DNA of 64,000 nucleotides from Zobellia amurskyensis (GCF_009725985.1 NZ_RCNR01000012.1:1-64000), one strand, 5' to 3'. Counted from the first letter of the stretch, positions 26,051-35,800 are shown. The notes: generated by a model from the letters alone, not told the origin. Numbers and translations: made by a program.

Positions 26051-27793
26051 TTGAATCTACTCCGCATTTTTTTGTTTTTCCTTGGCTCATCTATTATTGG
26101 CCATGCACAAGAGGAAAAGACTTCCTCTAAAGACACCACACAAAGCAAACAGATCAATATTGTTTATGGTGCCAACTTTACTAAAAACGAAGCTCAATTT
26201 CCGGGAGCCTCAATTTTCAGCAAGGACGATAAACAGGTGCAATTTGAACATCAAGGAGCCGATCTCTGGTGCGACATCGCCATATATTATCAAAAAGAAA
26301 ACCGTTTACGTGCTTTGGGCAACGTTCGCCTACAGCAGGGCGATTCCATTAAAATGACCAGTGGAAAAATCAATTACGATGGCGAAACTAAACTTGCCAA
26401 AGCTTTTGAATCCGTGCTTCTGGAAACCGATCAGCAAAGTGGAAAAATGACGCTTAAAACAGATACGCTCTATTTTGATCGCGAAAAACAGGAGTCGTAT
26501 TACAACAGTTCAGGTACCATTATAGATTCTACAAATACATTGACCAGTGAAATAGGCCGCTATTTTATGGAACTGGACAAGTATCAATTTAGAGATAGTG
26601 TTCATATAGACAATCCTCAATATATACTTGATTCCGAACAACTAGACTATTACACCACTTCCAAGAATGCATATATGTACGGTCCTTCTACCATTACTGG
26701 CGAAACCTATAAAATATATTGTGAACGTGGTTTTTACGATACTAAAATAGAAAGTGGTTACGGAATTAAGAATACCCGTATAGATTACAACAACCGTATT
26801 ATTCAAGGTGATAGTGTTTATTTTGACAAAGCTTCCGAATTTGCCTCGGCCACCAATAACATTACGGTAACAGATACGGTAAACAACGGAATCATCCGTG
26901 CTCATTATGCGGAGGTCTTTAAAGCAAAGGATTCTGTTTTTGCAACAAAACGAGCGGTTTCCGTAAGCCTAGTAGAACAAGATTCCCTATACATGCACGG
27001 CGATACCTTAATGATTACCGGAAAACCCGAAAACAGGGTGCTACGCGCCTTTAGGAATGCAAAATTCTACAAAACCGATTTAAGTGGAAAATGTGATTCC
27101 ATTCATTCTTCCGAAAAAACAGGCATCACCCAATTAATCCGTAAACCTGTAATTTGGAACGGTGACAACCAAATGACAGGCGATAGCATTCACCTGATAT
27201 CCAACTTGGAAACGGAAAAACTAGATTCTCTTAAAGTACTGGACAACGCTTTTATTATTTCTTTGGATAGTATTAGTATGACCGGTTACAACCAAGCCAA
27301 AGGCAAGGATCTTTTTGGAAAATTTGTTGAAAATGAACTGAAATACATAGACTTGGTCAAGAATACCGAGGTTATTTATTACATGTACAATGATGATGAA
27401 GAGCTTATTGGTATAGACAAAACCATTTGTAGTAAAATCAACATTGTAATGGCCAATAACGATGTAGAAGATCTTTCTTTTTATATTGAACCTGACGGCG
27501 ATATTTTCCCCGAAACAGAGCTTCCCGTTGAAAGTCGAAAATTAAAAGGATTTATCTGGCGTGGTGATGAACGAATAGTGACCAAAGACGATATATTTGA
27601 TGAAGACGATAATAATATAGTACTTCCCGTTATTAGAGGTATAGAAAATCCTATTGATATTGATGCCGAAGAAGCGGAACGTTCCGGAAACTCTAATGAC
27701 CCGGTAAACAATATTCCGATCACCAATGATAATACTCCAGCACCTATCCTAAGACCCAAGGTCAAAAAAGTGACTTCAAGTCCCGTGCAATGA
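26051..27793 (+). CDS. OstA-like LPS-transport (LptA/LptD-N type) protein
   Basis: A large OstA-like protein of Bacteroidota, probably part of the periplasmic bridge that carries lipopolysaccharide to the outer membrane. No ATG lies near the front. Starting at TTG 26051 gives 580 residues and a clean signal peptide (NLLRIFLFFLGSSIIGHAQ). The longer GTG frame from 25943 starts inside a hairpin and upstream of the promoter, so it is rejected. The body is beta-jellyroll repeats (IYYQKENRLRALGNVRLQQG, KMTSGKINYDGETKLAKAF, TGETYKIYCERGFYD), followed by a Pro/Asn-rich tail. It overlaps the aminotransferase by 4 bases (ATGA). Family fairly sure; start uncertain. Confidence 0.82.
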   Translation: MNLLRIFLFFLGSSIIGHAQEEKTSSKDTTQSKQINIVYGANFTKNEAQFPGASIFSKDDKQVQFEHQGADLWCDIAIYYQKENRLRALGNVRLQQGDSIKMTSGKINYDGETKLAKAFESVLLETDQQSGKMTLKTDTLYFDREKQESYYNSSGTIIDSTNTLTSEIGRYFMELDKYQFRDSVHIDNPQYILDSEQLDYYTTSKNAYMYGPSTITGETYKIYCERGFYDTKIESGYGIKNTRIDYNNRIIQGDSVYFDKASEFASATNNITVTDTVNNGIIRAHYAEVFKAKDSVFATKRAVSVSLVEQDSLYMHGDTLMITGKPENRVLRAFRNAKFYKTDLSGKCDSIHSSEKTGITQLIRKPVIWNGDNQMTGDSIHLISNLETEKLDSLKVLDNAFIISLDSISMTGYNQAKGKDLFGKFVENELKYIDLVKNTEVIYYMYNDDEELIGIDKTICSKINIVMANNDVEDLSFYIEPDGDIFPETELPVESRKLKGFIWRGDERIVTKDDIFDEDDNNIVLPVIRGIENPIDIDAEEAERSGNSNDPVNNIPITNDNTPAPILRPKVKKVTSSPVQ

Positions 27794-28971
27794 AACAAGA
27801 TTTTTTAAAATATCAAGCGCAAACCTCACCACATCCGCTAGCATTAGAGGTATCGCATGCCAAGGGCAGCTATATTTATGACACCAATGGCAATGCACAT
27901 TTAGATTTTGTTGCAGGTGTTTCGGCATGTAGCCTTGGTCATTGCCACCCCAAAGTTGTTGCAGCAGTTCAAAAACAAACGGAAACCTATATGCACGTAA
28001 TGGTGTATGGAGAGTACGTGCAAGAACCGGCTGTTGCCTACACCAAACTCCTGGCCTCGCTTCTCCCCTCTTCTTTAGAAACCACTTATATGGTTAATAG
28101 CGGTACCGAAGCAGTTGAAGGCGCCATGAAATTGGCACGAAGAGCTACAGGAAGAAGTCAATTGTTTGCTGCTCGCAATGCCTACCATGGCAACACCATG
28201 GGGAGCTTAAGCCTAATGGGGTATGAAGAACGAAAGAGTGTTTTTAGGCCGCTGCTTCCAGATGTAGGTTTCATTGAATTTAATAATGATCGCGATCTAG
28301 AAAAAATAACCAAAAAAACTGCAGGGGTCATTTTAGAGACCATACAAGGCGGAGCCGGCTTTATAGAACCTAGAAATGAATATTTAAAAAAAGTACGTCA
28401 GCGTTGTAATGAAACGGGTACTTTGTTGATATTAGATGAAATTCAACCTGGTTTTGGTCGTACCGGTAAACTTTTCGCTTTTGAACATTATGACTGTGTT
28501 CCGGACATTCTAGTTACCGGAAAAGGCATGGCTTCCGGACTTCCTGTTGGAGCATTCACCGCTTCTACCCAACTCATGGCCACATTGCAGGACAGTCCCA
28601 AATTAGGACATATTACTACATTTGGGGGAAACCCCGTTATTGCTGCTGCCTGTTTGGCCACCTTAAAAGAAATTACGGAAACTCAACTTATTTCTGACAC
28701 CCTTATAAAAGAAGCTCTTGTTAGAAAACTGCTTCAACACCGACTAATCAAAGAAATAAGGGGAAAAGGGCTCATGTTGGCTTTGATCTTGGAAAATCCA
28801 GAAATAGCCAATCATTTAGTACTAACCTGTGCCAAGAAAGGTTTAATACTTTTTTGGTTGCTTTTTGAACCCACTGCGGTACGAATTTCTCCGCCATTAA
28901 CCATTTCAACAGATGAAATTGAAAGCGGTTGTGGCATAATACTTGAAGTTTTAGAAGGTTACAAGCAATAA
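27790..28971 (+). CDS. class-III PLP-dependent aminotransferase
   Basis: A 393-residue fold-type I aminotransferase of the acetylornithine/ornithine/4-aminobutyrate group. Features are LDFVAGVSACSLGHCHPKVV, MVNSGTEAVEGAMKLARRATGR, AYHGNTMGSLSLMG, the PLP-phosphate Asp region LLILDEIQPGFGRTGKLFAF and the Schiff-base Lys in LVTGKGMASGLPVGAF. The amino donor cannot be set from sequence; no arginine-synthesis genes are nearby. It is translationally coupled to the OstA-like gene through a 4-base overlap. Confidence 0.92.
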   Translation: MKQDFLKYQAQTSPHPLALEVSHAKGSYIYDTNGNAHLDFVAGVSACSLGHCHPKVVAAVQKQTETYMHVMVYGEYVQEPAVAYTKLLASLLPSSLETTYMVNSGTEAVEGAMKLARRATGRSQLFAARNAYHGNTMGSLSLMGYEERKSVFRPLLPDVGFIEFNNDRDLEKITKKTAGVILETIQGGAGFIEPRNEYLKKVRQRCNETGTLLILDEIQPGFGRTGKLFAFEHYDCVPDILVTGKGMASGLPVGAFTASTQLMATLQDSPKLGHITTFGGNPVIAAACLATLKEITETQLISDTLIKEALVRKLLQHRLIKEIRGKGLMLALILENPEIANHLVLTCAKKGLILFWLLFEPTAVRISPPLTISTDEIESGCGIILEVLEGYKQ

Positions 28972-29068
28972 CCTGTTAACTAATTTGTTAATAATATAGG
29001 TGTAATCACGTTCAAAAGAGCACTTCAAAAGGCTACTTTTAATAACATAGTTTAACCAAAACGTTCCT

Positions 29069-30469
29069 ATGGCGTTAGAATCCAACGAAAGGCCTAATAA
29101 GCCAATTGCCAAGTTTGAATCGATGCTTAAAACCGACGACATCTATTTCTTTGATGCCGAAGATTTTGAGGATATCATACATCATTATTTAAACAATGGT
29201 AAAATAGCGCTAGCGAAGAAAGCAATTAAAATTGGTCTGCAACAACACCCAGATTCTATTGAACTGAAGTTGTTGAATATTGAAGTATTGGTTTTTGAAA
29301 ACCAACTAGATATTGCCGAGCAGTATCTAGATGAACTTCAGATATTGGACGGTACCAATGAAGAAATCTTTATTCAGCGGGCTAACATATATTCAAAAAA
29401 AGACAATCACGAAGCGGCCGTAGCCCTTTTGAACAAGGCGCTTAATTTAACGGATAATAGCTTTGATATTCATTCCCTATTAGGAATGGAGTACCTCTTT
29501 ATGGATGATTTTAAGCTCGCCAAAGAGAGCTTTATGCGCTGCGTTACTTTTGATGAACAAGACTACTCATCCTTATACAATGTCATTTATTGTTTTGAAT
29601 TCTTAGAAGACCATGACGGTGCCATCGTGTACTTAAATGATTATCTGGAACGAAATCCATATTGCGAAGTGGCATGGCATCAGCTTGGTAAGCAATATAT
29701 GTTCAAAAAAATGTATTCCGAGGCGCTTGCTGCATATGATTTTGCCATTATCTCTGACGATACGTTTATTGGTGCCTATTTCGAGAAAGGCAAAGTGCTC
29801 GAGAAAATGGGCAAATACAATGAGGCGATAGAAAATTACGAGGCAACCATTAAAATGGAAGACCCAACATCGCACGCGTATCTGCGCATAGGAAAATGTC
29901 ACGAGAAGCTTCAAAATGATGATATGGCCAAGTATTATTACTACCATACCGTTCACGAAGACCCTTTATTGGACAAAGGATGGTTAGCCATAACCGACTT
30001 TTATTTCCGAAGAAAAAACTATGACAAGGCCCTTCATTATGTAAACAAAGCCTTGAACATAGATGGTGAAAACCCTTTATACTGGAAAAAGTGTGCTTAT
30101 ATAAATGCGGCACTTAAAAAATACGATCAAGCAGATTTTGCTTTTAAACAGGCCGTAGATCTTGGTAATTACGAATTAAAAACTTGGCTTAATTGGGCAG
30201 ATGTAGTTCTGAACAATGAAGATGCTACGAGTGCCTTACAAATTCTAGTTCAAGGTCAGCAATTCTATCCTGAAAGCGCAGAACTTAAATATAAGGAAGC
30301 AGGTTTTCATTTAGCCAATAATGATATGATCAATGGGCGCATAAGCTTAATGGATGCCCTAAAACTTGATATTCAAAAATTACCGCTATTCTTTAATGAA
30401 TTCCCTCAATACACAAAATCTGACTGGGTATTGAAAGCTATAGAAAAAGCAGAAAAATCTTCAAAATAA
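29069..30469 (+). CDS. tetratricopeptide repeat protein
   Basis: A 466-residue soluble protein made almost wholly of about ten TPR units. Repeated helices are clear, for example EAVALLNKALNLTDNSFDIH, LLGMEYLFMDDFKLAKESFM, GAYFEKGKVLEKMGKYNEAI and AYLRIGKCHEKLQNDDMAKY. There is no signal peptide or membrane segment, so it is likely a cytoplasmic protein-binding scaffold. The partner is unknown. A 97-base spacer precedes it and a strong terminator follows. Confidence 0.88.
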   Translation: MALESNERPNKPIAKFESMLKTDDIYFFDAEDFEDIIHHYLNNGKIALAKKAIKIGLQQHPDSIELKLLNIEVLVFENQLDIAEQYLDELQILDGTNEEIFIQRANIYSKKDNHEAAVALLNKALNLTDNSFDIHSLLGMEYLFMDDFKLAKESFMRCVTFDEQDYSSLYNVIYCFEFLEDHDGAIVYLNDYLERNPYCEVAWHQLGKQYMFKKMYSEALAAYDFAIISDDTFIGAYFEKGKVLEKMGKYNEAIENYEATIKMEDPTSHAYLRIGKCHEKLQNDDMAKYYYYHTVHEDPLLDKGWLAITDFYFRRKNYDKALHYVNKALNIDGENPLYWKKCAYINAALKKYDQADFAFKQAVDLGNYELKTWLNWADVVLNNEDATSALQILVQGQQFYPESAELKYKEAGFHLANNDMINGRISLMDALKLDIQKLPLFFNEFPQYTKSDWVLKAIEKAEKSSK

Positions 30470-30481
30470 ACACCTAATTCC

Positions 30482-30523
30482 CAAGCCCTTATATTTTTAG
30501 ACCATAAAAAATATAAGGGCTTG
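30482..30523 (+). terminator. Rho-independent terminator after the TPR gene
   Basis: A 17-bp perfect stem, CAAGCCCTTATATTTTT (30482-30498) with its complement at 30507-30523 and an 8-base loop, begins 13 bases after the TPR stop and is followed by a T-rich stretch. Confidence 0.88.
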
Positions 30524-30556
30524 TTCCATTTTTTCCTACGTTCAAATTTTAAAAGC

Positions 30557-30564
30557 TATTTTTG
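30557..30564 (+). promoter_or_regulatory. -7 box for the DUF368 pair
   Basis: TATTTTTG matches TAnnTTTG, sits after the terminator and 20 bases before the ATG at 30585. Confidence 0.55.
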
Positions 30565-30584
30565 TTTTTCAACGAAGAAATTTC

Positions 30585-31499
30585 ATGGAAAAAAGAAACT
30601 TTTTAGACTATACTTTCATCACTTTAAAAGGTATGGCCATGGGCGCCGCAGATGTTGTACCAGGAGTCTCCGGGGGTACTATCGCTTTTATATCGGGTAT
30701 TTACGAAGAGCTTATAACCTCTATCAACAACGTAGACCTTTCCCTATTTAAGGAGCTTAAAGAAAACGGACTAAAAGCCGCTTGGACCAAACTGAACGGT
30801 AATTTTCTTTTGGCATTATTTGCCGGTATCGCCATAAGCGTCCTGTCCTTGGCAAAATTGGTTAGCTGGTTATTGGAAAACAAACCCATTCTTATTTGGT
30901 CTTTCTTTTTTGGACTTGTAATCGCCAGTATTTTACTAGTAGGTAAAGAAGTTCAAAAATGGGACGCTAAAACTATAATCGCATTAGTACTGGGTGCCGC
31001 CGTTGCTTATTATATTACGACTTTACCCCCATCTGAAAGCGCGGAAAGTCTTCCCTTTTTATTTTTATCGGGTGCGTTGGCTATTTGTGCTATGATTCTG
31101 CCTGGTATTTCGGGCGCTTTTATATTGGTTCTCTTAGGATCCTACAAGACCATTATTGATGCCGTACACAATCTAGACTTCAAAATTATTGGCGTTGTAG
31201 GGATTGGGGCAATTTTTGGCCTATTGAGTTTTGCCAAATTATTAAAGTGGATGTTCAACAACCAAAAAAACCTTACGCTAGCATTACTTACCGGTTTTAT
31301 TGTTGGTTCATTGAACAAAATATGGCCTTGGAAAAGAATACTTGACACCAAAACTATTGGAGAAAAAATCATTATTATAGACGAAAATGTGAGTCCGTTT
31401 AATTTTGAGGGAGACAATCAGTTAATGATTGCTATAATTGCAGCTTTGGTTGGCTTTTTGGTTATTTTCGTTCTTGAAAGAACAGCAGCAAAAAAATAA
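30585..31499 (+). CDS. DUF368 (PopT-type) polyprenyl-phosphate transporter
   Basis: A 304-residue membrane protein of the DUF368 family. Members of this family were recently shown to flip undecaprenyl phosphate back across the inner membrane for reuse in wall and surface-polymer synthesis. The signature GMAMGAADVVPGVSGGTIAF lies at residues about 12-31, and the mirrored second copy AICAMILPGISGAFILVLLG lies near 165-185. About eight to ten helices are visible. A paralogue follows 12 bases later, so they form a tandem pair. Confidence 0.9.
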   Translation: MEKRNFLDYTFITLKGMAMGAADVVPGVSGGTIAFISGIYEELITSINNVDLSLFKELKENGLKAAWTKLNGNFLLALFAGIAISVLSLAKLVSWLLENKPILIWSFFFGLVIASILLVGKEVQKWDAKTIIALVLGAAVAYYITTLPPSESAESLPFLFLSGALAICAMILPGISGAFILVLLGSYKTIIDAVHNLDFKIIGVVGIGAIFGLLSFAKLLKWMFNNQKNLTLALLTGFIVGSLNKIWPWKRILDTKTIGEKIIIIDENVSPFNFEGDNQLMIAIIAALVGFLVIFVLERTAAKK

Positions 31500-31511
31500 G
31501 TCCCCCGTTTC

Positions 31512-32540
31512 ATGTACAACACCAGAACATTTACTGACAAATTCTTTTTGGTCATAAAAGGTCTGTGCATGGGTGCCGCTAACAAAGTACCTGGCGTATC
31601 CGGAGGCATAGTTGCCTTCGTTGCCGGCTTCTATGAAGAATTCATCTATTCGCTCCAAAAGGTTAATGGAAAGGCTTTTAAACTTCTATTAAACGGAAGG
31701 TTCAAGAGTTTCTTTAGGTACATAAACGGCACTTTTCTCTCGTTACTTATTTTTGGAATGTTGGTCAGCTACTTTAGTGTATCTAAACTGTTGGACTATT
31801 TTTTAGCACAGAAAGAACTCTTTGTTTGGGCCGCTTTCTTTGGTATGATACTAGGGTCTATCTATTATATTTCAAAGGACTTTGAACACTGGAACCGAAA
31901 AACCATAATTGCGGGTTTAATCGGGCTCATTGTTGGAATATCCATAAGTTTTCTTAATCCTGCCAAAGAGAACGACAACCTCTTTTTCATTTTCGTTTGC
32001 GGGATGATCAGTGTTTCGGGTATGACCTTACCAGGCCTTTCTGGTTCTTTTATCCTAATACTTCTGGGCAATTATGTACTGTTGTTGGTAGACTCTGTGA
32101 ACTCATTATATGACACATTTGCAGAAATACTTCGGGGCGATTTCAGCTTTACCAGCAATAGTGAACGCCTTCACACCTTAACTATTTTAGCCGTATTTAC
32201 AGCCGGTTCGGCAACAGGTTTGGTTAGCCTTTCGCATTTACTGACCTATGTACTCAAACACTTTAAACATATCACCACAGCCGTAATCATTGGTTTTATA
32301 ACCGGTTCGTTGGGCGTGGTTTGGCCTTGGAAACGTACCATTTTCAAAACGGATGTTTCCGGTGAATTGATTCTTGACAGCAACGGAAAAGAAATCATCA
32401 GTAACTATGAGCGGTTTTTTCCTGATTTAGGAAGTATGGAAACTTGGTGGGCCATATTTTTTATAGCCTTCGGAGTTGCTATTTTGTTATTGCTTGATTG
32501 GTACGGAAAAAACCGAAAAGAAGCAGAACTTACAATGTAA
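31512..32540 (+). CDS. second DUF368 (PopT-type) transporter
   Basis: A 342-residue paralogue of the preceding protein with GLCMGAANKVPGVSGGIVAF near residue 17 and ISVSGMTLPGLSGSFILILL near 173. It is 38 residues longer, with a longer extramembrane loop near the C-terminal third (about 255-300, VSGELILDSNGKEIISNY). Having two divergent copies suggests distinct lipid carriers, a homo/heteromer or different conditions of use; the sequence does not say which. It precedes aroE by 30 bases. Confidence 0.9.
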   Translation: MYNTRTFTDKFFLVIKGLCMGAANKVPGVSGGIVAFVAGFYEEFIYSLQKVNGKAFKLLLNGRFKSFFRYINGTFLSLLIFGMLVSYFSVSKLLDYFLAQKELFVWAAFFGMILGSIYYISKDFEHWNRKTIIAGLIGLIVGISISFLNPAKENDNLFFIFVCGMISVSGMTLPGLSGSFILILLGNYVLLLVDSVNSLYDTFAEILRGDFSFTSNSERLHTLTILAVFTAGSATGLVSLSHLLTYVLKHFKHITTAVIIGFITGSLGVVWPWKRTIFKTDVSGELILDSNGKEIISNYERFFPDLGSMETWWAIFFIAFGVAILLLLDWYGKNRKEAELTM

Positions 32541-32570
32541 ACGATTTCTCGTTTATCAAAAAAAATAAAC

Positions 32571-33311
32571 ATGAAAAGAACAAGGTTCGGATTAGTAGGA
32601 AAAGATATTTCATATTCATTTTCGCGAGGGTATTTTACCAAAAAATTCTCGGATTTAGGTTTGGATGACCATTCGTATGAAAACTTCGATTTTCAGGCTA
32701 TTGATGAAATTACCGATGTTCTAAAGAACAACACAAATATTAAGGGTATGAACGTTACCATTCCCTACAAACAAGAAGTTATGCCTTTTCTAACGGAACT
32801 GGACGAAGAGGCCGAAAAGATTGGTGCCGTCAACACCATTCAATTCACCAAAAACGGATTAAAAGGATTCAATACAGATGCCTATGGCTTTAAGAATGCC
32901 ATGGCTCCTTTTTTAAAACCACACCATAAAAAAGCACTTATTTTAGGTACCGGTGGTGCTTCAAAAGCGGTAGCTTATGTTTTGGGCGAACTGGGCATTT
33001 CGTATATTTTCGTTTCAAGAAGCGCAGGAGATAATAAAATAGGTTATGACCAGGTTACGGAAGATGTATTAAAAGAGCACACCATATTGATCAATTGCAC
33101 GCCATTGGGCACACACCCTAATATTGAGGAGCGCCCTACCCTGCCCTACGAGTTTCTTAGTGAGAAGCATTTTCTTTTCGACTTGATATACAACCCAGAG
33201 AAATCGGCGTTTTTGACTGCTGGAGAGGCTAAAGGAGCCCAAATTTCTAATGGTCTCCGCATGTTGGAGCTTCAAGCAGACCGTTCATGGGAGATTTGGC
33301 AAGAAAGCTAG
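32571..33311 (+). CDS. aroE: shikimate dehydrogenase
   Basis: AroE reduces 3-dehydroshikimate to shikimate with NADPH in aromatic synthesis. The 246-residue protein has GLVGKDISYSFSRGYF, the substrate-binding NVTIPYKQEVMPFL with its catalytic Lys, GAVNTIQF, GFNTDAYGF with the catalytic Asp, and the Rossmann motif LGTGGASKAVAYVL. Then come INCTPLGTHP and a C-terminal GLRMLELQADRSWEIW. It is a little short for the family, as usual in Bacteroidota. It lies at the end of the DUF368 run. Confidence 0.94.
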   Translation: MKRTRFGLVGKDISYSFSRGYFTKKFSDLGLDDHSYENFDFQAIDEITDVLKNNTNIKGMNVTIPYKQEVMPFLTELDEEAEKIGAVNTIQFTKNGLKGFNTDAYGFKNAMAPFLKPHHKKALILGTGGASKAVAYVLGELGISYIFVSRSAGDNKIGYDQVTEDVLKEHTILINCTPLGTHPNIEERPTLPYEFLSEKHFLFDLIYNPEKSAFLTAGEAKGAQISNGLRMLELQADRSWEIWQES

Positions 33312-33498
33312 TCTACCTCTCATTTCTGTTTTCACCAGTAACTACCTAAACCTTAGCATCTTTCGTTATTCTTCGTATTTACAGGCCTTTAGGCTGTATT
33401 CCCTTTTTGGTTAAAAGCTAAAATACGGGCATACCTTTTGTCATTAGAGCGGTTGTTAGTATCTTACCCTAGCAATCTGCATAATATATATCTTATAA

Positions 33499-35649
33499 AT
33501 GATGGAAGATAAGGAACGGGAACTACAGCATAACGTAGGGGGAGAAAACATAGAAGAAACCACTGAAAACACCGAGGCGACTACGAGTACCGATGCTCCG
33601 GAGGCAGTGGAAATCTCTAAAAAAGAACCATCCGGAACACCAGAGGAAGACAGCACTCCAAATGAGGCCGAAGTAACAGAAGCTACGGAAACTGAAATAA
33701 CAGTGGGGTCAGAAGAAAATACGCCTTCAGAATCAACGGAAGAGGAAGAATCAGCCCCTGCCGATGCAAAAAAAGAAGATACCCCAACCAATGAAGAAGA
33801 TGCCGTTCTTGACGAAATAGATGAGAGCAACGCAGAGGATGCAGAAGATAGTGACAACCACGCAAGACATAGCATTCCCCATTTAGACTACCACTCCATG
33901 TCTATGGAGAATTTGGTAGGCGAGCTACAGAAATTGGTTCGTAACGAAAAAGTCCAGGCCATTAAAAAGCATGTGGATGACATAAAATCTGAATTTGACC
34001 TGAAATTTCAAGAGTTTATAGAAGGGAAAAAAGAAGACTTTATTAACGGTGGTGGTAACGAAATTGACTTCAGATATAATTCGGTAACCAAAAGACAGTT
34101 CAACGAGGTTTATGGCGATTATCGTGAAAAGCGTAACCTTTACTACAAATCGCTTGAGAAAAACCTAAAGGAAAATCTAAACAGGCGCCTAGAAATTATT
34201 GAAGAGCTGAAAAGCTTGGTGAATGTTGATGAAGATATGAACACCACATATAAGGCGTTCAAAGACCTTCAGGAAAACTGGCGTAATGCAGGTCCCATAC
34301 CTAGAACCGAGTACAATAATGTCTGGCGTACCTACCAACATCACATTGAAATTTTCTATGATTTTCTACATCTAAACCGTGAGTTGCGCGATTTGGATTT
34401 TAAGCACAACTTAGAAGAAAAAGAGAAACTGGTAATACAGGCCGAAACCTTAGCCAAAGAACCAGACCTTACCATAGCGTTCAGGGATTTACAGACGCTG
34501 CATAAAATATGGAAAGAAGATATTGGTCCTGTAGGTCAAGAACACCGTGAGGAAATATGGGAACGTTTTAGCAACGCTACAAAGGTTTTACACCAAAGAA
34601 GACAAGATCATTACAAAGAGCTAGATGCCGAGTATGAGAAGAACCTTGTTGTAAAAAATGACATTATAGCCGCTATCCAAGCCATGTCCGGAAATGTTGC
34701 TACAGGCCATAAGGCGCTGCAGCAACAAATTAAAAAGCTGGAAGAACTTAGAAGTGCCTTTTTTGCCGCAGGTAAAGTGCCCAGAAATCAGAATGAAAAA
34801 ACCTGGGATGCCTTTAAAACAGCGGTGCGTAATTTTAATAAGAGCAAAAACGCCTATTATAAGAACCTTAAAAAAGAGCAACAGGACAACCTTGATAAAA
34901 AACGGACTTTACTAGAGCGTGCCGTTGCATTAAAAGATAGCGAAGAATGGGACAGTGCCACTCCTGAAATGAAACGCATCCAAAATGAATGGAAGCAAAT
35001 TGGCCATGTACCTAGAAAATATTCGGACAAAATCTGGAAAGAGTTCAAAACTGCCTGTAACCATTATTTTGACCGACTACACGCCTTAAAGAATGAAGGC
35101 CTAAAAGAGGAACAAGAAAATTATGAAAAGAAAAGTGCCCGTTTAGAAAAAATATCGGCATTTGAACTTTCGGGTAAAAGAGAAGACGACCTTAAATCCA
35201 TAAAGGAATTTATAGCGGAATGGAAGTCGTACGGTAGGGTTCCGTTTAAGAAAAAGAACATAGATCAAAAGTTCAATAAGATTTTAGACGGTATTTTCAA
35301 GAAACTGGATATTGACCGCCAAGAATCCGAACTACTGAAATACGGTAATAAAATTCAACAATTGGCAGATGCCGATAACGAGCGCGCCATACAAAATGAG
35401 CGTAGTTTTATCCGTAAAAAAATAGAGGAAAGCAAAGGTGAAATTCGTCAATTGGAAACCAACCTTCAGTTTTTCTCGAATGCTTCCGAGGATAATCCGT
35501 TAGTGCGCGATGTTATCAAAAGAGTAGAGAGCCACAAAGAAACCCTCGAAACTTGGAAAGCCAAGTTAAAGAAGCTCAATATCATGAAAAATGATTTGAA
35601 CAGAGCTAGTGAGGAAGAAGACGAAGAAGCTGCCGGTGAAGAAGAATAA
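33499..35649 (+). CDS. DUF349 repeat protein with acidic N-terminus
   Basis: A 716-residue cytoplasmic protein. The first 125 residues are a disordered, Glu/Thr/Ser-rich acidic tail. Residues about 235-620 contain five DUF349 helical repeats, each with a W...G.VPR...W..F pattern (ENWRNAGPIPRTEYNNVW, HKIWKEDIGPVGQEHREEIW, FFAAGKVPRNQNEKTWDAF, NEWKQIGHVPRKYSDKIW, AEWKSYGRVPFKKKNID). A coiled coil follows and the end is again acidic. The family is widespread in Bacteroidota with no established function; it looks like a helical scaffold. It may start at 33499 or at the adjacent ATG 33502. Confidence 0.88.
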   Translation: MMEDKERELQHNVGGENIEETTENTEATTSTDAPEAVEISKKEPSGTPEEDSTPNEAEVTEATETEITVGSEENTPSESTEEEESAPADAKKEDTPTNEEDAVLDEIDESNAEDAEDSDNHARHSIPHLDYHSMSMENLVGELQKLVRNEKVQAIKKHVDDIKSEFDLKFQEFIEGKKEDFINGGGNEIDFRYNSVTKRQFNEVYGDYREKRNLYYKSLEKNLKENLNRRLEIIEELKSLVNVDEDMNTTYKAFKDLQENWRNAGPIPRTEYNNVWRTYQHHIEIFYDFLHLNRELRDLDFKHNLEEKEKLVIQAETLAKEPDLTIAFRDLQTLHKIWKEDIGPVGQEHREEIWERFSNATKVLHQRRQDHYKELDAEYEKNLVVKNDIIAAIQAMSGNVATGHKALQQQIKKLEELRSAFFAAGKVPRNQNEKTWDAFKTAVRNFNKSKNAYYKNLKKEQQDNLDKKRTLLERAVALKDSEEWDSATPEMKRIQNEWKQIGHVPRKYSDKIWKEFKTACNHYFDRLHALKNEGLKEEQENYEKKSARLEKISAFELSGKREDDLKSIKEFIAEWKSYGRVPFKKKNIDQKFNKILDGIFKKLDIDRQESELLKYGNKIQQLADADNERAIQNERSFIRKKIEESKGEIRQLETNLQFFSNASEDNPLVRDVIKRVESHKETLETWKAKLKKLNIMKNDLNRASEEEDEEAAGEEE

Positions 35650-35678
35650 ACAAAATAGCTAGTTTAATAAAAAAGTAA

Positions 35679-35751
35679 CCCTGACAAAGGCCGTACCCCA
35701 AAGCGTTAAGCAATTTCACTTTGGGATGTATCTACGGTACGGAAATCAGGG
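35679..35751 (+). repeat. three-step nested inverted repeat
   Basis: CCCTGA (35679-35684) pairs with TCAGGG (35746-35751), CCGTAC (35691-35696) with GTACGG (35737-35742) and CCCAAAG (35697-35703) with CTTTGGG (35719-35725), in nested order. It lies between the DUF349 gene and the promoter of the next gene and lacks a U tract, so it is an unusual terminator, a processing site or a small repeat element. Confidence 0.65.
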
Positions 35752-35767
35752 CTATTGCATTTAGGAA

Positions 35768-35800
35768 TTGAATACGGCATCAACTTATTTGATATATTTG
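35768..35800 (+). promoter_or_regulatory. promoter of the DUF1593 gene
   Basis: TTG at 35768-35770 and TATATTTG at 35793-35800 are 22 bases apart; the ATG follows 26 bases later at 35827. Confidence 0.55.

Noticed and set aside
33499-33875. Long Ser-rich reading frame opposite the DUF349 gene start
   Set aside because: It mirrors the acidic repeat-rich N-terminus of the real gene on the other strand, a composition artefact, and has no ribosome site.
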